Assembly: GCA_033721915.1 (NCBI GenBank)
Contig: JAWWAC010000002.1
Location: forward strand, 62,001-126,000
Direction: 5' to 3'
Source of the DNA: REBR01 sp033721915
GTDB lineage: Bacteria; Pseudomonadota; Gammaproteobacteria; Pseudomonadales; Oleiphilaceae
Length of the DNA: 64,000 bases
Under the pieces are notes generated by a model. That model saw nothing but the letters and a program-made list of their open reading frames with translations. It was not told the DNA's origin and did no database searches. The position numbers were made by a program, and so were the translations under genes. Shown one piece after another: positions 1 to 8,723 of the stretch (positions within the stretch are counted from its first letter, which is position 1; every line of letters begins with the position of its first letter).

Positions 1-873
1 GCGGACGGGCTGGCCGCGGGCAAGGGCGTGATCGTGGCCGAGACACTGAAGCAGGCGGAAGACGCCGTGCGTGACATGCTCTCCGGCAACGCCTTCGGTG
101 ACGCCGGCAACCGGGTGGTGATCGAGGAATTCCTGGACGGTGAAGAGGCGAGCTTTATCGTCATGGTGGACGGCCACAACATCCTGCCCATGGCCACCAG
201 CCAGGACCACAAGCGGGCCGGCGACGGCGACACCGGCCCCAACACCGGCGGCATGGGAGCCTACTCACCGGCCCCGGTGGTCACACAGGCCATCCACGAC
301 CGCATCATCCGGGAAGTCATCCGCCCCACCGTGGACGGCATGGCCGCCGAAGGCCTGCCCTACACCGGCTTTCTCTACGCCGGACTGATGATCATGGCCG
401 ACGGCACCCCCAAGGTGATCGAATACAACTGCCGCTTCGGCGACCCGGAAACCCAGCCCATACTGATGCGCCTGCAGTCCGACCTGGTGGCACTGTGCCA
501 GGCGGGGGTGGAGGGCACACTGGACCAGCAGGACTCCCTCTGGGACGAGCGCGCCGCACTGGGCGTGGTGCTGGCCGCCGGCGGCTACCCGGGCAGCTAC
601 AACAAGGGCGATGTCATCACCGGACTGGACCGGGCCGACGGCGACCACAGCAAAGTCTTCCACGCCGGCACCGCCCTGGACCGCCAGCAGGTAGTCACCG
701 CCGGCGGCCGTGTCCTGTGCGCCACCGCACTGGGCAACACCGTCAGCGAAGCCCAGCAACGCGCCTACGATGCCGCCAAAGCCCTCCACTGGAACGGCGT
801 CACCTACCGCAACGACATCGGCTACCGCGCCATCGCCCGCGAATCCCGGGGTCGGACCAAGCCAAATGACTGA
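1..873 (+). CDS. purD: Phosphoribosylamine-glycine ligase, 3' part (5' end outside window)
   Basis: ATP-grasp enzyme joining glycine to 5-phosphoribosylamine in cytosolic purine synthesis. The frame is open from base 1, beginning ADGLAAGKGV, a conserved PurD segment, so the true start lies upstream. Visible marks are GEEASF, the TGGMGAYSPAP segment and the metal-site EYNCRFGDPETQ. PurD proteins normally end near DIGYRAIARE. Here about ten extra residues (ESRGRTKPND) follow, and these are read out of the tandem repeat starting at 848, so the native stop seems to have been replaced by repeat sequence. Identity is certain; only the C-terminal tail is odd. Confidence 0.97.
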   Translation, partial: ADGLAAGKGVIVAETLKQAEDAVRDMLSGNAFGDAGNRVVIEEFLDGEEASFIVMVDGHNILPMATSQDHKRAGDGDTGPNTGGMGAYSPAPVVTQAIHDRIIREVIRPTVDGMAAEGLPYTGFLYAGLMIMADGTPKVIEYNCRFGDPETQPILMRLQSDLVALCQAGVEGTLDQQDSLWDERAALGVVLAAGGYPGSYNKGDVITGLDRADGDHSKVFHAGTALDRQQVVTAGGRVLCATALGNTVSEAQQRAYDAAKALHWNGVTYRNDIGYRAIARESRGRTKPND

Positions 874-1080
874 AAAAAAGGGCTTTTCCGGCATTTTTGG
901 CCGGAAAATGCCCTTAAGAGCACCATTTTACCCCCAAAAACCCCCTTCTAAGGGTCTTCGGATGTCTTCGGGGTCGGACCAGACCACTTGACTGATTTTA
1001 AAGCGATTTTCAGGGATTTTTGGCCGAAAAATACCCTTAAAAGCACCATTTACTACCCAAAAACGCCCTTTTAAGACTTG
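848..1080. repeat. Two-copy imperfect tandem repeat (~120 bp units)
   Basis: Two diverged units start with the same GGGGTCGGACC at 848 and 970. Both continue through a near-identical order of words: a TGACTGA, a TTTTTGGCCG hairpin arm, CCCTTAA, AGCACCATTT, CCCAAAAAC and CCCTT. Unit 1 overlaps the last codons and stop of purD. The GGGGTC-GACC head resembles the termini of REP/RAYT-associated elements, but no transposase is nearby and that link is inference. Confidence 0.75.
878..915. terminator. Hairpin in repeat unit 1, possible purD terminator
   Basis: AAGGGCTTTTCCGGC (878-892) pairs with GCCGGAAAATGCCCTT (900-915) with a single bulged base. It lies just after the purD stop. There is no clean T-run on the plus strand, so termination is possible but not certain; unit 2 carries a weaker version of the fold. 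Confidence 0.45.
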
Positions 1081-1148
1081 TTACCGGTTTCGGTACCTCA
1101 GCACCTGAGAGACTTCTTTTTACAGTGATCACTCGTTACGGAATGCCA

Positions 1149-1176
1149 ATACATATGGACATCCGCATATGCAGAC
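1149..1176. promoter_or_regulatory. Candidate ArsR operator upstream of gap-arsJ-arsR
   Basis: Two CATATG words (1152-1157 and 1166-1171) are separated by 8 bases, 44 bp before the gap start. ArsR/SmtB-family repressors bind short AT-rich inverted repeats, and arsR lies in the same transcription unit, so autoregulation from here is plausible. This rests on position and symmetry only. Confidence 0.35.
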
Positions 1177-1214
1177 TTTAGTATTCGCTCATCACCCATG
1201 GCGGAGCGCGGATA

Positions 1215-2219
1215 ATGAGCACCATCAAAGTCGGCATCAACGGTTTCGGACGCATCGGAAGGCTGGCCCTGAGAGCCGGGTTTGAGGATCCTTCACTGGA
1301 GTTTGTGGCCATCAACGACCCGGGTGCCGATGCCGTCACACTGGCCCACCTGCTGAATTTCGACTCCGTGCACGGCCTCTGGCAACGGGAAGCGGTCGCC
1401 GAGAACGGCGCCATCCGCATTGGCGACCGGACCCTCACCGTCACCGGCAACAAGACCCTCAACGACACCGACTGGTCCGGCTGCGATCTGGTCATTGAAG
1501 CCAGCGGCAAAATGAAAACCGTCGCGGTACTGCAGGACTACCTGGACCAGGGCGTCAAACGGGTGGTGGTCACGGCACCGGTTAAAGAGCCCGGCGCGAA
1601 AAACCTGGTCATGGGGGTGAACGATCATCTGTTCGACCCCGCCACGGACCGCATCGTCACGGTCGCCTCCTGCACCACCAACTGCCTGGCGCCGGTGGTG
1701 AAGGTGATCCACGAGAAGCTCGGCATCCGCCACGGCTCCATCACCACCATCCACAGCCTCACCAACACCCAGACCCTGCTGGACGCTCCCCACAAGGACC
1801 TCCGCCGCGCCAGGGCCTGTGGCAGTTCACTGATCCCCACCACCACCGGCTCCGCCACCGCCATCGTGGAGATCTTCCCGGAACTGAAGGGCCGCATCGA
1901 CGGCCATGCGGTGCGGGTGCCACTGACCAACGCCTCACTCACGGACTGCGTGTTCGAGGTGGAAACCGCCACCGACCGGGATCAGGTCAACGCCCTGCTG
2001 AAAGAGGCCACCGAAGGGGAACTCAGGGGCATTCTCGGTTACGAGGAACGCCCGCTGGTGTCCATCGATTACAAGAGCGACCCCCGCTCGGCCATCATCG
2101 ACGCCCTCTCCACCCTGGTGGTCAACGGCACCCAGGTGAAACTCTACGCCTGGTACGACAACGAATGGGGCTACGCCAAACGCACCGTGGCGCTGGCGGT
2201 GAAAGTGGGAGCCGTCTGA
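1215..2219 (+). CDS. gap: ArsJ-associated glyceraldehyde-3-phosphate dehydrogenase
   Basis: A 334-residue GAPDH with the Rossmann start [12 protein letters not shown], catalytic Cys153 in ASCTTNC, and His180 in [14 protein letters not shown] at 1203-1206 supports the ATG. The arsJ start follows the stop almost immediately, which is the known arrangement in which GAPDH uses arsenate in place of phosphate to make 1-arseno-3-phosphoglycerate and ArsJ pumps it out. The neighbours arsJ, arsR and arsC make an arsenate-resistance role much more likely than the main glycolytic role. It opens the operon, downstream of a possible ArsR site. Confidence 0.93.
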   Translation: MSTIKVGINGFGRIGRLALRAGFEDPSLEFVAINDPGADAVTLAHLLNFDSVHGLWQREAVAENGAIRIGDRTLTVTGNKTLNDTDWSGCDLVIEASGKMKTVAVLQDYLDQGVKRVVVTAPVKEPGAKNLVMGVNDHLFDPATDRIVTVASCTTNCLAPVVKVIHEKLGIRHGSITTIHSLTNTQTLLDAPHKDLRRARACGSSLIPTTTGSATAIVEIFPELKGRIDGHAVRVPLTNASLTDCVFEVETATDRDQVNALLKEATEGELRGILGYEERPLVSIDYKSDPRSAIIDALSTLVVNGTQVKLYAWYDNEWGYAKRTVALAVKVGAV

Positions 2220-2220
2220 G

Positions 2221-3438
2221 GTGAGCCCGGGCATCCGACAGTACCTGGTCATCACCGGTAACTACTGGGCCTTTACCCTCACGGACGGAGCCCTGCGCAT
2301 GCTGGTGGTGCTGCACTTCCACGAGCTGGGTTATTCGCCACTGGAAGTGGCCATGCTGTTTGTGTTCTACGAGTTCTTCGGTGTGGTCACCAACCTGGTG
2401 GGGGGCTATCTCGGTGCCCGTCTGGGGCTGAACCGCACCATGAACATCGGCCTCTTCCTGCAGCTGGTGGCCCTGGCCATGCTGGCGGTGCCGGCGGCGG
2501 TGCTGACCGTGCCCTGGGTGATGGCCGCCCAGGCCCTGTCCGGCATTGCCAAGGACCTCAACAAGATGTCCGCCAAGAGCGGCATCAAGCTGCTGGTGCC
2601 AGGAGACCAACAGGGCAGGCTGTACCGCTGGGTGGCGCTGCTCACCGGCTCCAAGAACACACTCAAGGGAGTAGGCTTTTTCCTCGGCGGTGCCCTTCTG
2701 GTGTGGTCCGGCTTCCAGGGGGCCATGGTGATCATGGGCTCGGTGCTGTTTCTGGTCTGGCTGGCCAGCCTCTTCCTGCTGGGTCAGGACCTGGGGCGCA
2801 GCAAGAGCAAGGCGAAATTCCGCCAGATCCTCTCCAAGAGCCGCGCCATCAACGCCCTCTCCGCCGCCCGTCTGTTTCTGTTCAGCGCCCGGGATCTGTG
2901 GTTTGTGGTGGCACTGCCGGTGTACCTGCACAGCGTGTTCGGGTGGGATTTCTGGCAGGTGGGGGGCTTTATGGCCACCTGGGTGATCGGCTACGGCTTT
3001 GTGCAGACACTGGCGCCGTACTTGACGGGGAAAAACACCGGCACCACCCCGCACAAGGGCGTGATTGCCGCCTGGGCGGCGGGGCTGGCACTGGTGCCGG
3101 CGGCCATCGCCCTGGGACTGGCTCAGGAGCTGTCGCCCCAGATCGTGGTGGTGGGCGGCCTGCTGCTGTTCGGCGTGCTCTTCGCCGTGAACTCCTCACT
3201 GCACAGCTACCTGATTGTCAGTTTTGCACGGGGCGACGGGGTGTCACTGGATGTGGGTTTCTACTACATGTCCAACGCGGCGGGCCGTCTTCTGGGGACG
3301 GTGCTCTCAGGCGGGGTCTATCAGCTCTATGGACTGGAAGCCTGCCTGTGGATCTCCAGCGCCTTTGTGGCACTGGCGGCACTGCTGGCACTGGCTCTGC
3401 CCGAGCCCGAGCCGGCGGCACAGTCAACGGGTGCCTGA
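2221..3438 (+). CDS. arsJ: Organoarsenical efflux MFS transporter ArsJ
   Basis: A 405-residue major-facilitator protein with about 12 hydrophobic segments. It starts at GTG 2221, one base after the gap stop, so the two are probably translationally coupled. ArsJ is the inner-membrane permease that exports 1-arseno-3-phosphoglycerate made by the adjacent GAPDH; extruded product then breaks down to arsenate. The N-terminal segment (VITGNYWAFTLTDGALRMLVVL) and the gap partner are characteristic. The C-terminus is short and cytosolic. Confidence comes mainly from the gap-arsJ pairing plus MFS topology. Confidence 0.9.
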   Translation: MSPGIRQYLVITGNYWAFTLTDGALRMLVVLHFHELGYSPLEVAMLFVFYEFFGVVTNLVGGYLGARLGLNRTMNIGLFLQLVALAMLAVPAAVLTVPWVMAAQALSGIAKDLNKMSAKSGIKLLVPGDQQGRLYRWVALLTGSKNTLKGVGFFLGGALLVWSGFQGAMVIMGSVLFLVWLASLFLLGQDLGRSKSKAKFRQILSKSRAINALSAARLFLFSARDLWFVVALPVYLHSVFGWDFWQVGGFMATWVIGYGFVQTLAPYLTGKNTGTTPHKGVIAAWAAGLALVPAAIALGLAQELSPQIVVVGGLLLFGVLFAVNSSLHSYLIVSFARGDGVSLDVGFYYMSNAAGRLLGTVLSGGVYQLYGLEACLWISSAFVALAALLALALPEPEPAAQSTGA

Positions 3439-3446
3439 TGGCCACT

Positions 3447-3467
3447 GTCACCGTCCCTGAGGGTGAC
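3447..3467. promoter_or_regulatory. Short inverted repeat upstream of arsR
   Basis: GTCACC (3447-3452) and GGTGAC (3462-3467) face each other across 9 bases between arsJ and arsR. This could be a small hairpin or an additional operator. Position is the only support. Confidence 0.25.
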
Positions 3468-3504
3468 GTATCATAGACAGTCCAAAGCGCGATGGGAGAC
3501 ACAG

Positions 3505-3906
3505 GTGTTAGCACTGGAACCGGTACGATTCTTCAAATGCCTGGCGGACGAAACCCGCCTGATGCTGGCGCTGCTGATTCACCGCGAGGGGGAGCTGTGT
3601 GTCTGCGAGCTGACCCATGCCATGGACGCCTCACAACCCAAGGTTTCGCGCCACCTGGCCCAGCTGCGCGGCTGTGGCCTGCTCAGCGACCGCCGCCAGG
3701 GCCAGTGGGTCTACTACCAGCTGGCCGACGACCTGCCCCACTGGGCAGGGGACATCCTCAAAGCCAGTGCCGAAGGCGAACAGCAACGTCTGCAATCCCT
3801 CCAGTCCAAACTCCGTTACTTGGATAACCGCCCAAATCAGCGCTGCGCCTGTGGCCGAGTCATAACCCCTTCAGCATGGGATGCTCAGGGGTGTAGACGT
3901 CGCTAA
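3505..3906 (+). CDS. arsR: Arsenic-responsive repressor ArsR
   Basis: Winged-helix ArsR/SmtB repressor, 133 residues from GTG 3505, chosen because GGGAGA precedes it and the family begins at the LEPVRFFKCLADETR helix. An in-frame GTG at 3463 would add 14 unlikely residues. ELCVCEL carries the paired cysteines expected in the arsenite sensor, followed by the recognition helix SQPKVSRHLAQL. The C-terminus has further cysteines (CACG). It is third in the gap-arsJ-arsR unit and presumably represses that operon. Its stop overlaps the end of arsC, on the opposite strand, by 4 bases. Confidence 0.93.
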   Translation: MLALEPVRFFKCLADETRLMLALLIHREGELCVCELTHAMDASQPKVSRHLAQLRGCGLLSDRRQGQWVYYQLADDLPHWAGDILKASAEGEQQRLQSLQSKLRYLDNRPNQRCACGRVITPSAWDAQGCRRR

Positions 3907-4334
3907 AGGCAAGCGACCGGATGCGGCAGCTCCTCATTGACCAGCTTCTGCACACGATCGCGAATGTCGTCGCGCACCTGGCGGAAGGCCTGCCAGATCT
4001 CCTCCTCAGTGCCCTGCGCCCTGGCCGGGTCCGGCAATGGCCAGTGCAGCCGTCGCGACCCCGCCCTGGGGCAGGGGCAGTGCTCATCCGCATGGCCGCA
4101 GACCGTCACCACCAGATCCGCCGCCGCCATCATGGCCTCCGTCACCCGGGTGGATTCCTGACCCTCGATGGCCACCCCCAGCTCCGCCATGACCGCAATG
4201 GCCCGGGGATTCTTGCCGTGGGCCTCAAGCCCCGCCGAAAAGGACTGCACCCGATCCCCTGCCAGATGCCGCAGAAAACCCTCCGCCATCTGGGAACGAC
4301 AGGAATTGCCGGTGCAAAGAAACAGAATATTCAC
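3903..4334 (-). CDS. arsC: Arsenate reductase, low-molecular-weight phosphatase (thioredoxin-linked) type
   Basis: A 143-residue enzyme reducing arsenate to arsenite. The P-loop CTGNSCR (Cys7 to Arg13) opens the protein, Cys79/86/88 lie in VTVCGHADEHCPC, and the general-acid Asp sits in WPLPDPA. Start is GTG 4334, preceded by AGAGGTG; a longer in-frame reading has no family resemblance. It is convergent with arsR and shares a 4 bp overlap at the 3' ends, which is unusual because arsC is normally in the arsR operon. No arsenite pump (arsB/acr3) is visible in the window, so arsenite export must rely on another locus. Confidence 0.92.
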   Translation of the reverse strand: MNILFLCTGNSCRSQMAEGFLRHLAGDRVQSFSAGLEAHGKNPRAIAVMAELGVAIEGQESTRVTEAMMAAADLVVTVCGHADEHCPCPRAGSRRLHWPLPDPARAQGTEEEIWQAFRQVRDDIRDRVQKLVNEELPHPVACL

Positions 4335-4785
4335 GGAACACCTCTGAGTAGTTAAAACCGGATAAACGTCTGGCACAGATACTGGCCAGCCGTGGATTCG
4401 GATGCGCAAAACCGGGCACTGATGCATCCAGTGTAGCCCAGGCCTGCTGACTCAGACACGCCCATTGCGGATTTGCTACAGCCGGGTGAGGTCATGCTTG
4501 TCTTGGTACTTGCCCAACCCAGGGAGCTGCAACCTGAATCCAAGCACGAAGAACTACCAAATGTCTGGGTTACGACTGAGTACAGCCCTGAACTCATCCG
4601 ATCTTTTCAACGCCACACCTGTAGTGCTTGACAGGTTTAAGCGGAGTGGTCGGCTTTTTATTAGAAAAAATATAATCCGATCACAAAATTAGTGATACCA
4701 AATTGACATAAAATTTAAGCAATTTAATCATAGCTGTGGCACCTGCCAAACGGAAATAATTATTATTTAACAAGGAGGAATAACC
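4335..4785. promoter_or_regulatory. Intergenic stretch with composition shift and candidate promoter (4703-4731)
   Basis: About 450 bases without a supported gene. Composition changes from GC-rich to strongly AT-rich near 4620. TTGACA (4703-4708) followed after 17 bases by AATCAT (4726-4731) is a plausible promoter for the next gene. No tRNA, IS end or direct-repeat target duplication was recognised at the boundary. Confidence 0.4.
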
Positions 4786-6102
4786 ATGAACAAGTTAAGA
4801 GAGTCGTTCATTTTAAAAATATTAGCTTTGCTAATATCTATCTCAATAGCAATACCCGCTTATACCAACGAGATTTCCTATGCAGAAAAAACCCCACCCA
4901 ATGAGAATTGGTTTTATCAGCAAGGGAACAAGCTTGTTAGCAAGCTAAAAAATCAGATTGAAAAATCTATTAATGAAAGTTTTGAGGAAAACATTTTCAA
5001 GTTGATAGGAGAACAACTTGGGGATAGCTTTGCCAAAAAATTTACTAAAGACTTAGCTGGCGTTGTATCAGTAGGCCCCTTTGTATCATTGGACAGTTTA
5101 CTGGTCCTTTCCGGACTGACGAACTCAGGAGACGAGAGAGTTTTAATGCAGATCCGGGTTATGACTGAAATTCTTCTTGAAGCCATTGATACTTCAAAAG
5201 AAGAAATAATTGCAGCAGTTGATAAGCAGTTTCAAGACGAGACTGAAGCTCGCTTAAATACTATTATTAGAGAGCTGGACAGATACAACTCCCGTTCTGA
5301 AGCTGGAAGAAGAGCTCATCACTGGAAACTGAACAGCCTCATAAATGATGCCAGCTATGTCATGGAGCGATTTGAAATTAAAAGCGAAAAACACATTGAC
5401 AACATTCATTTATATATTAACATTGCGTCTCTACAACTTATAATGGAAAAAGAATTCACAGAGTGGAGATATCTTGAAAAAATAAACCCACACGCCGGAG
5501 AGGAGGAAATAAAAGCGGAGGTTAACTCTGTTCTTGCAACTCAGATATACCATGCCAACAAATTCATAACATCAAGGACTATTGGTAGTCTGGAACACTG
5601 GAGAAATAACTTTCATAGCCAATTCCCTGACATAGACAATATTAATGCTGCATTCGAAAGAATACCTACATTGAGTGAATGGAAAAAAATAAACGGCCAC
5701 TCGAAGGAGGGGTTACTGGAGGAAGAACGTAAGTCCTCTGCAGTTTTCTCTTACTCTATGGGCGGCGAGAAAGTGGAGTTCATGCAAATAGTCAAGGAAC
5801 TACCCTTTGGAATGTGTCAAGTTTATGACACATCCAATAAACTGGTAGGCCAGTATGCCTCACAATCTATGCCCGTTGGTCCATACTGGGTTTATTATGG
5901 GTGCGATAAGTCTGGAAATAAAAAACTTTTCCGGCGGGCGGTCGAAAATCATAGAGATAGCGACGAAGCTTTTTTTCAGTACCTGGAAGACGGCTATTTA
6001 CCAGCAATACAGATGGTAGATGCTTGGTGGGATTTAGCAGAAGTTAACTACAGCCGCCCTATCTCAGAAGTCGAATCCCATATATTGAATAAAAAGCCAT
6101 GA
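4786..6102 (+). CDS. AT-rich orphan exported protein, 438 residues, function unknown
   Basis: I do not recognise this family. AAGGAGGA a few bases before the ATG is a strong ribosome site. Residues 1-26 form a signal peptide (MNKLRES followed by a hydrophobic ILKILALLISISIAI). Residues 40-90 are charged and amphipathic; 91-112 form a hydrophobic hairpin-like stretch (AGVVSVGPFVSLDSLLVLSG); 118-235 are long helices rich in E, R, I and L. The tail (320-410) looks more beta-like, with two cysteines (343, 373) that could form a disulfide. This helix-hydrophobic-helix pattern recalls alpha pore-forming proteins, but that is inference. Base composition is far below that of its neighbours, pointing to recent transfer. 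It is a single-gene unit closed by a strong terminator. Confidence 0.8.
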   Translation: MNKLRESFILKILALLISISIAIPAYTNEISYAEKTPPNENWFYQQGNKLVSKLKNQIEKSINESFEENIFKLIGEQLGDSFAKKFTKDLAGVVSVGPFVSLDSLLVLSGLTNSGDERVLMQIRVMTEILLEAIDTSKEEIIAAVDKQFQDETEARLNTIIRELDRYNSRSEAGRRAHHWKLNSLINDASYVMERFEIKSEKHIDNIHLYINIASLQLIMEKEFTEWRYLEKINPHAGEEEIKAEVNSVLATQIYHANKFITSRTIGSLEHWRNNFHSQFPDIDNINAAFERIPTLSEWKKINGHSKEGLLEEERKSSAVFSYSMGGEKVEFMQIVKELPFGMCQVYDTSNKLVGQYASQSMPVGPYWVYYGCDKSGNKKLFRRAVENHRDSDEAFFQYLEDGYLPAIQMVDAWWDLAEVNYSRPISEVESHILNKKP

Positions 6103-6180
6103 CTGATTAATTAAGTATATTTATAGCGTCAGGAACATCTTGGCACCGGCTACCCAGTAAAGTGTATAAAACCCCAACAC

Positions 6181-6210
6181 AAAAAACGCCCCCACATGGG
6201 GGCGTTTTTT
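6181..6210. terminator. Bidirectional intrinsic terminator
   Basis: A-run plus CGCCCCC (6181-6193), loop ACAT, then GGGGGCGTTTTTT (6198-6210): a perfect 13 bp stem with T-runs on both strands. It separates the AT-rich orphan gene from the TonB receptor, which converges on it. Confidence 0.92.
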
Positions 6211-6271
6211 GCATTTTGACCAATTGCGCTCAGGTGGATAAACCCAAGCAACAAACAGGCAGAAAGCTTCC

Positions 6272-8404
6272 TTACCAGTTCAGGGCATAACCCAGACCCA
6301 AGCTGCGCCCCTCACCCTTGTTAAAGGCGGTTGGGATATTAAAGGCGCGGCTCTGGGCAGGGAAGTAGTCCTCGTTCAGCAAATTCTTCACCGAGAAGCT
6401 CAACTCACCCGGGCCGGCGTCGAAGCGGGCCACATAGTCCACCAGTGTGTAGCGCTTCACTTCACCGCGACCAAAGCCAGAACCATCACTCGGTCCCGGG
6501 GCATCCGGGAACTGGTCACGCTTGCCAACATGCAGCAACTGCAGACGGTTGTACCACCAGTCTGCGGTCTGATGCCCCACATAGGCCGTGGCCTTAAGGG
6601 GGGGTATGCGTGTGCCGTCCAGACGCTCACGCTCACCGTCGGGCTGTGTCTGCAGGCCCTCGGTCCAGCTCAGTGTGCCACCCACACTGCCCTGCTCTGT
6701 CAGACGCAGATCCAGTGTGCCTTCCAGCCCCCAGATGTCCTCTTCGAACTTCTGGATGCGCAGATCGTCATCAAAGGTGGTGCCATTGTCCGACTCACTG
6801 TAGAAGACGGCGCCGGAGGCGCTCACACGGTCCCCGAAATAGCGCAGGCCAATCTCGTAGTTGTCCACCTTCTCCGCGTCAGACTCAAAGTCCTCCGCGT
6901 TAAGTGTGCTGTTGGCACCGAATTCACCAGCGTCACTAAGCACACGGCCCAGATCAGCAATAGAGAAGCCCTGTGAGAAGCTGGCAAACAGGTCCACGGA
7001 GTCACTGACGAAATACACTGCGCCCAGGTTGAACAGGGTTTCCCGGTATTTCAAGCGACCACCCAGCACGGTATTGCCGTTCACGTTGGACTCGACGGTT
7101 TCCGTATCCACATTGATAAACTCACGTCGTACGCCACCACGGATCACTGCCGCCTCACCCAGTGGCACTTCCAGCTCGGCAAAACCGGCTACAGCGTCCT
7201 GATCCATTACCGGCGCGGTAGGGGCTACCTGTTGTCCATCGTCGTCAAGACTGTTGGGCTTGGTTTCATCCGCCAGATAATCCAATCCCCAGGTCACCGT
7301 GGCCCCGGGCTTGATAAACGCCAGTGGGCTGTTCACTGTGGTTCGGGCACCCAGCTTCTCTGACAGAAGCTCCAACTGGTTGAAACTGGGGAACTTGGGA
7401 AAAACCTGGCGCACATCGCCATAATACAGGTCAGCATTGAACTCCTGACCCAGCAGATCGCCATGCTTATAGCTGATGCGGGCATTGGTGTTTTCTCCAC
7501 TGGGCTCTTCACCCGGAATTGCATCCTGGGAGGCGTTGTTCAGACGCACCGCCGGAGTACGGCCATCTTCCAGGTTAAAACCGAAGGTGTAGTTGGAGTC
7601 CTGCACATTGCGGAAGTCGTTGAACATCAATTCGACACGCTGGCGACCACCGTCAAAATTGAGGCCGGTCTTGGCCAGTACGTTGTACTCCTCGGTATCG
7701 GCAAAGCCGCCCTGAACACCCAGGCCGCCAGGCGGGATACGCTTGCCGTCCGCATCAAAGCGGCCACCCCGCTCCACGTAACTGCCTGCCAGCACATAAT
7801 CCAGGTTGCCCCTGGTGCCGGACACCCGGTGTTCGGTTTCAATATCCTCGGAGCTTTTGTGGTGGGTGGTGGAGGCGCGAACCCCTACCTGGGAGTAGCC
7901 CGCCAGCTCCGACTCGTCGGCTTTCTTGGTGATGATATTGATCACACCGCCGGTGGCGCCAAAGCCATAGACGGCGGTACCACCACGCACCACTTCGATG
8001 CGCTCAATGGCGGAGGGGGAAATGCTGTTCAGCCCCCGGGAGGCATCCCTCAGCGGGGTGGACTGGGGAATCCCATCGATCAGCACCAGGAACTTGCGCC
8101 CCCGCAGTGTCTGGCCGAAGTTGCTCATGGCTTCGGTGCTGGGGGCCAGGCCGGGCACGGTCTTGGCCAGGATATCGTTGACGTTGCGGCTGACACGGAC
8201 CTGATCCGCCAGCTCCTGGCCTTCCACCACCGTGATGGAGCGGGCCACTTGCGAGGAAGAGGTTTCGGTACGTGTGGCACTGACCACCACCGGAGCCACA
8301 TTCAGGGCGGTTTCCTCCTGGGCCGTCACAGCCTGGGGCAGCAGACCCAGTGACAGGGTCAGTGACAGCGCACAATAGCGGTGCGGATTTTTGGTAATGG
8401 GCAC
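6272..8404 (-). CDS. TonB-dependent siderophore receptor
   Basis: Outer-membrane gated channel for a ferric siderophore, 710 residues from GTG 8404, which has AAGGAG at proper spacing; an ATG 39 bases upstream lacks this. A signal peptide (LSLTLSLGLLPQAVTAQ) is followed by a TonB-box-like VAPVVVSATRTE. The plug domain carries VLIDGIPQSTP and IERIEVVRGGTAVYGFGATGGVINIITKK. The rest is a 22-strand-type barrel ending in Trp. A Fur-box-like site lies upstream, and the divergent biosynthetic operon suggests it takes up that operon's hydroxamate product. Substrate is inferred from context. Confidence 0.93.
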   Translation of the reverse strand: MPITKNPHRYCALSLTLSLGLLPQAVTAQEETALNVAPVVVSATRTETSSSQVARSITVVEGQELADQVRVSRNVNDILAKTVPGLAPSTEAMSNFGQTLRGRKFLVLIDGIPQSTPLRDASRGLNSISPSAIERIEVVRGGTAVYGFGATGGVINIITKKADESELAGYSQVGVRASTTHHKSSEDIETEHRVSGTRGNLDYVLAGSYVERGGRFDADGKRIPPGGLGVQGGFADTEEYNVLAKTGLNFDGGRQRVELMFNDFRNVQDSNYTFGFNLEDGRTPAVRLNNASQDAIPGEEPSGENTNARISYKHGDLLGQEFNADLYYGDVRQVFPKFPSFNQLELLSEKLGARTTVNSPLAFIKPGATVTWGLDYLADETKPNSLDDDGQQVAPTAPVMDQDAVAGFAELEVPLGEAAVIRGGVRREFINVDTETVESNVNGNTVLGGRLKYRETLFNLGAVYFVSDSVDLFASFSQGFSIADLGRVLSDAGEFGANSTLNAEDFESDAEKVDNYEIGLRYFGDRVSASGAVFYSESDNGTTFDDDLRIQKFEEDIWGLEGTLDLRLTEQGSVGGTLSWTEGLQTQPDGERERLDGTRIPPLKATAYVGHQTADWWYNRLQLLHVGKRDQFPDAPGPSDGSGFGRGEVKRYTLVDYVARFDAGPGELSFSVKNLLNEDYFPAQSRAFNIPTAFNKGEGRSLGLGYALNW

Positions 8405-8464
8405 GGAAGCTCTCCTTGAGCGGTAAATGGAAGATGACATCACAACAATCGTTACCGTAATAGT

Positions 8465-8483
8465 AATGCGAATTATTCACATT
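8465..8483 (-). promoter_or_regulatory. Candidate Fur box, receptor promoter
   Basis: AATGCGAATTATTCACATT closely follows the usual Fur-site pattern AATGnGAATnATTnnCATT and lies about 60 bp before the receptor start. It implies iron repression of the receptor. Confidence 0.65.
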
Positions 8484-8575
8484 CAGTAAAATAAATCAAC
8501 CCTCTTCGTACACCCAAAAACTTCTTCTCGTAAGGGATCACTTCCTGCAACACACCAGACTCCGGTCAAAGGGGA

Positions 8576-8611
8576 TTGACAGGCAGCCTACCAATAATGA
8601 GAATGCTTCTC
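8576..8611 (+). promoter_or_regulatory. Promoter with overlapping Fur box, siderophore biosynthesis operon
   Basis: TTGACA (8576-8581) and GAGAAT (8599-8604) are 17 bases apart. The Fur-like AATAATGAGAATGCTTCTC (8593-8611) covers the -10 element, an arrangement that fits repression when iron is plentiful. Confidence 0.65.
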
Positions 8612-8723
8612 GTTAACGCATGACAAGCAATGCTAACTGCCTGCCCCGGTCATGCCCTTACCGAACGGGTGCCTTACCGGCCATTCCTGACCGGGACGCC
8701 CCTTTGACAGTCCGGAGACCCTT

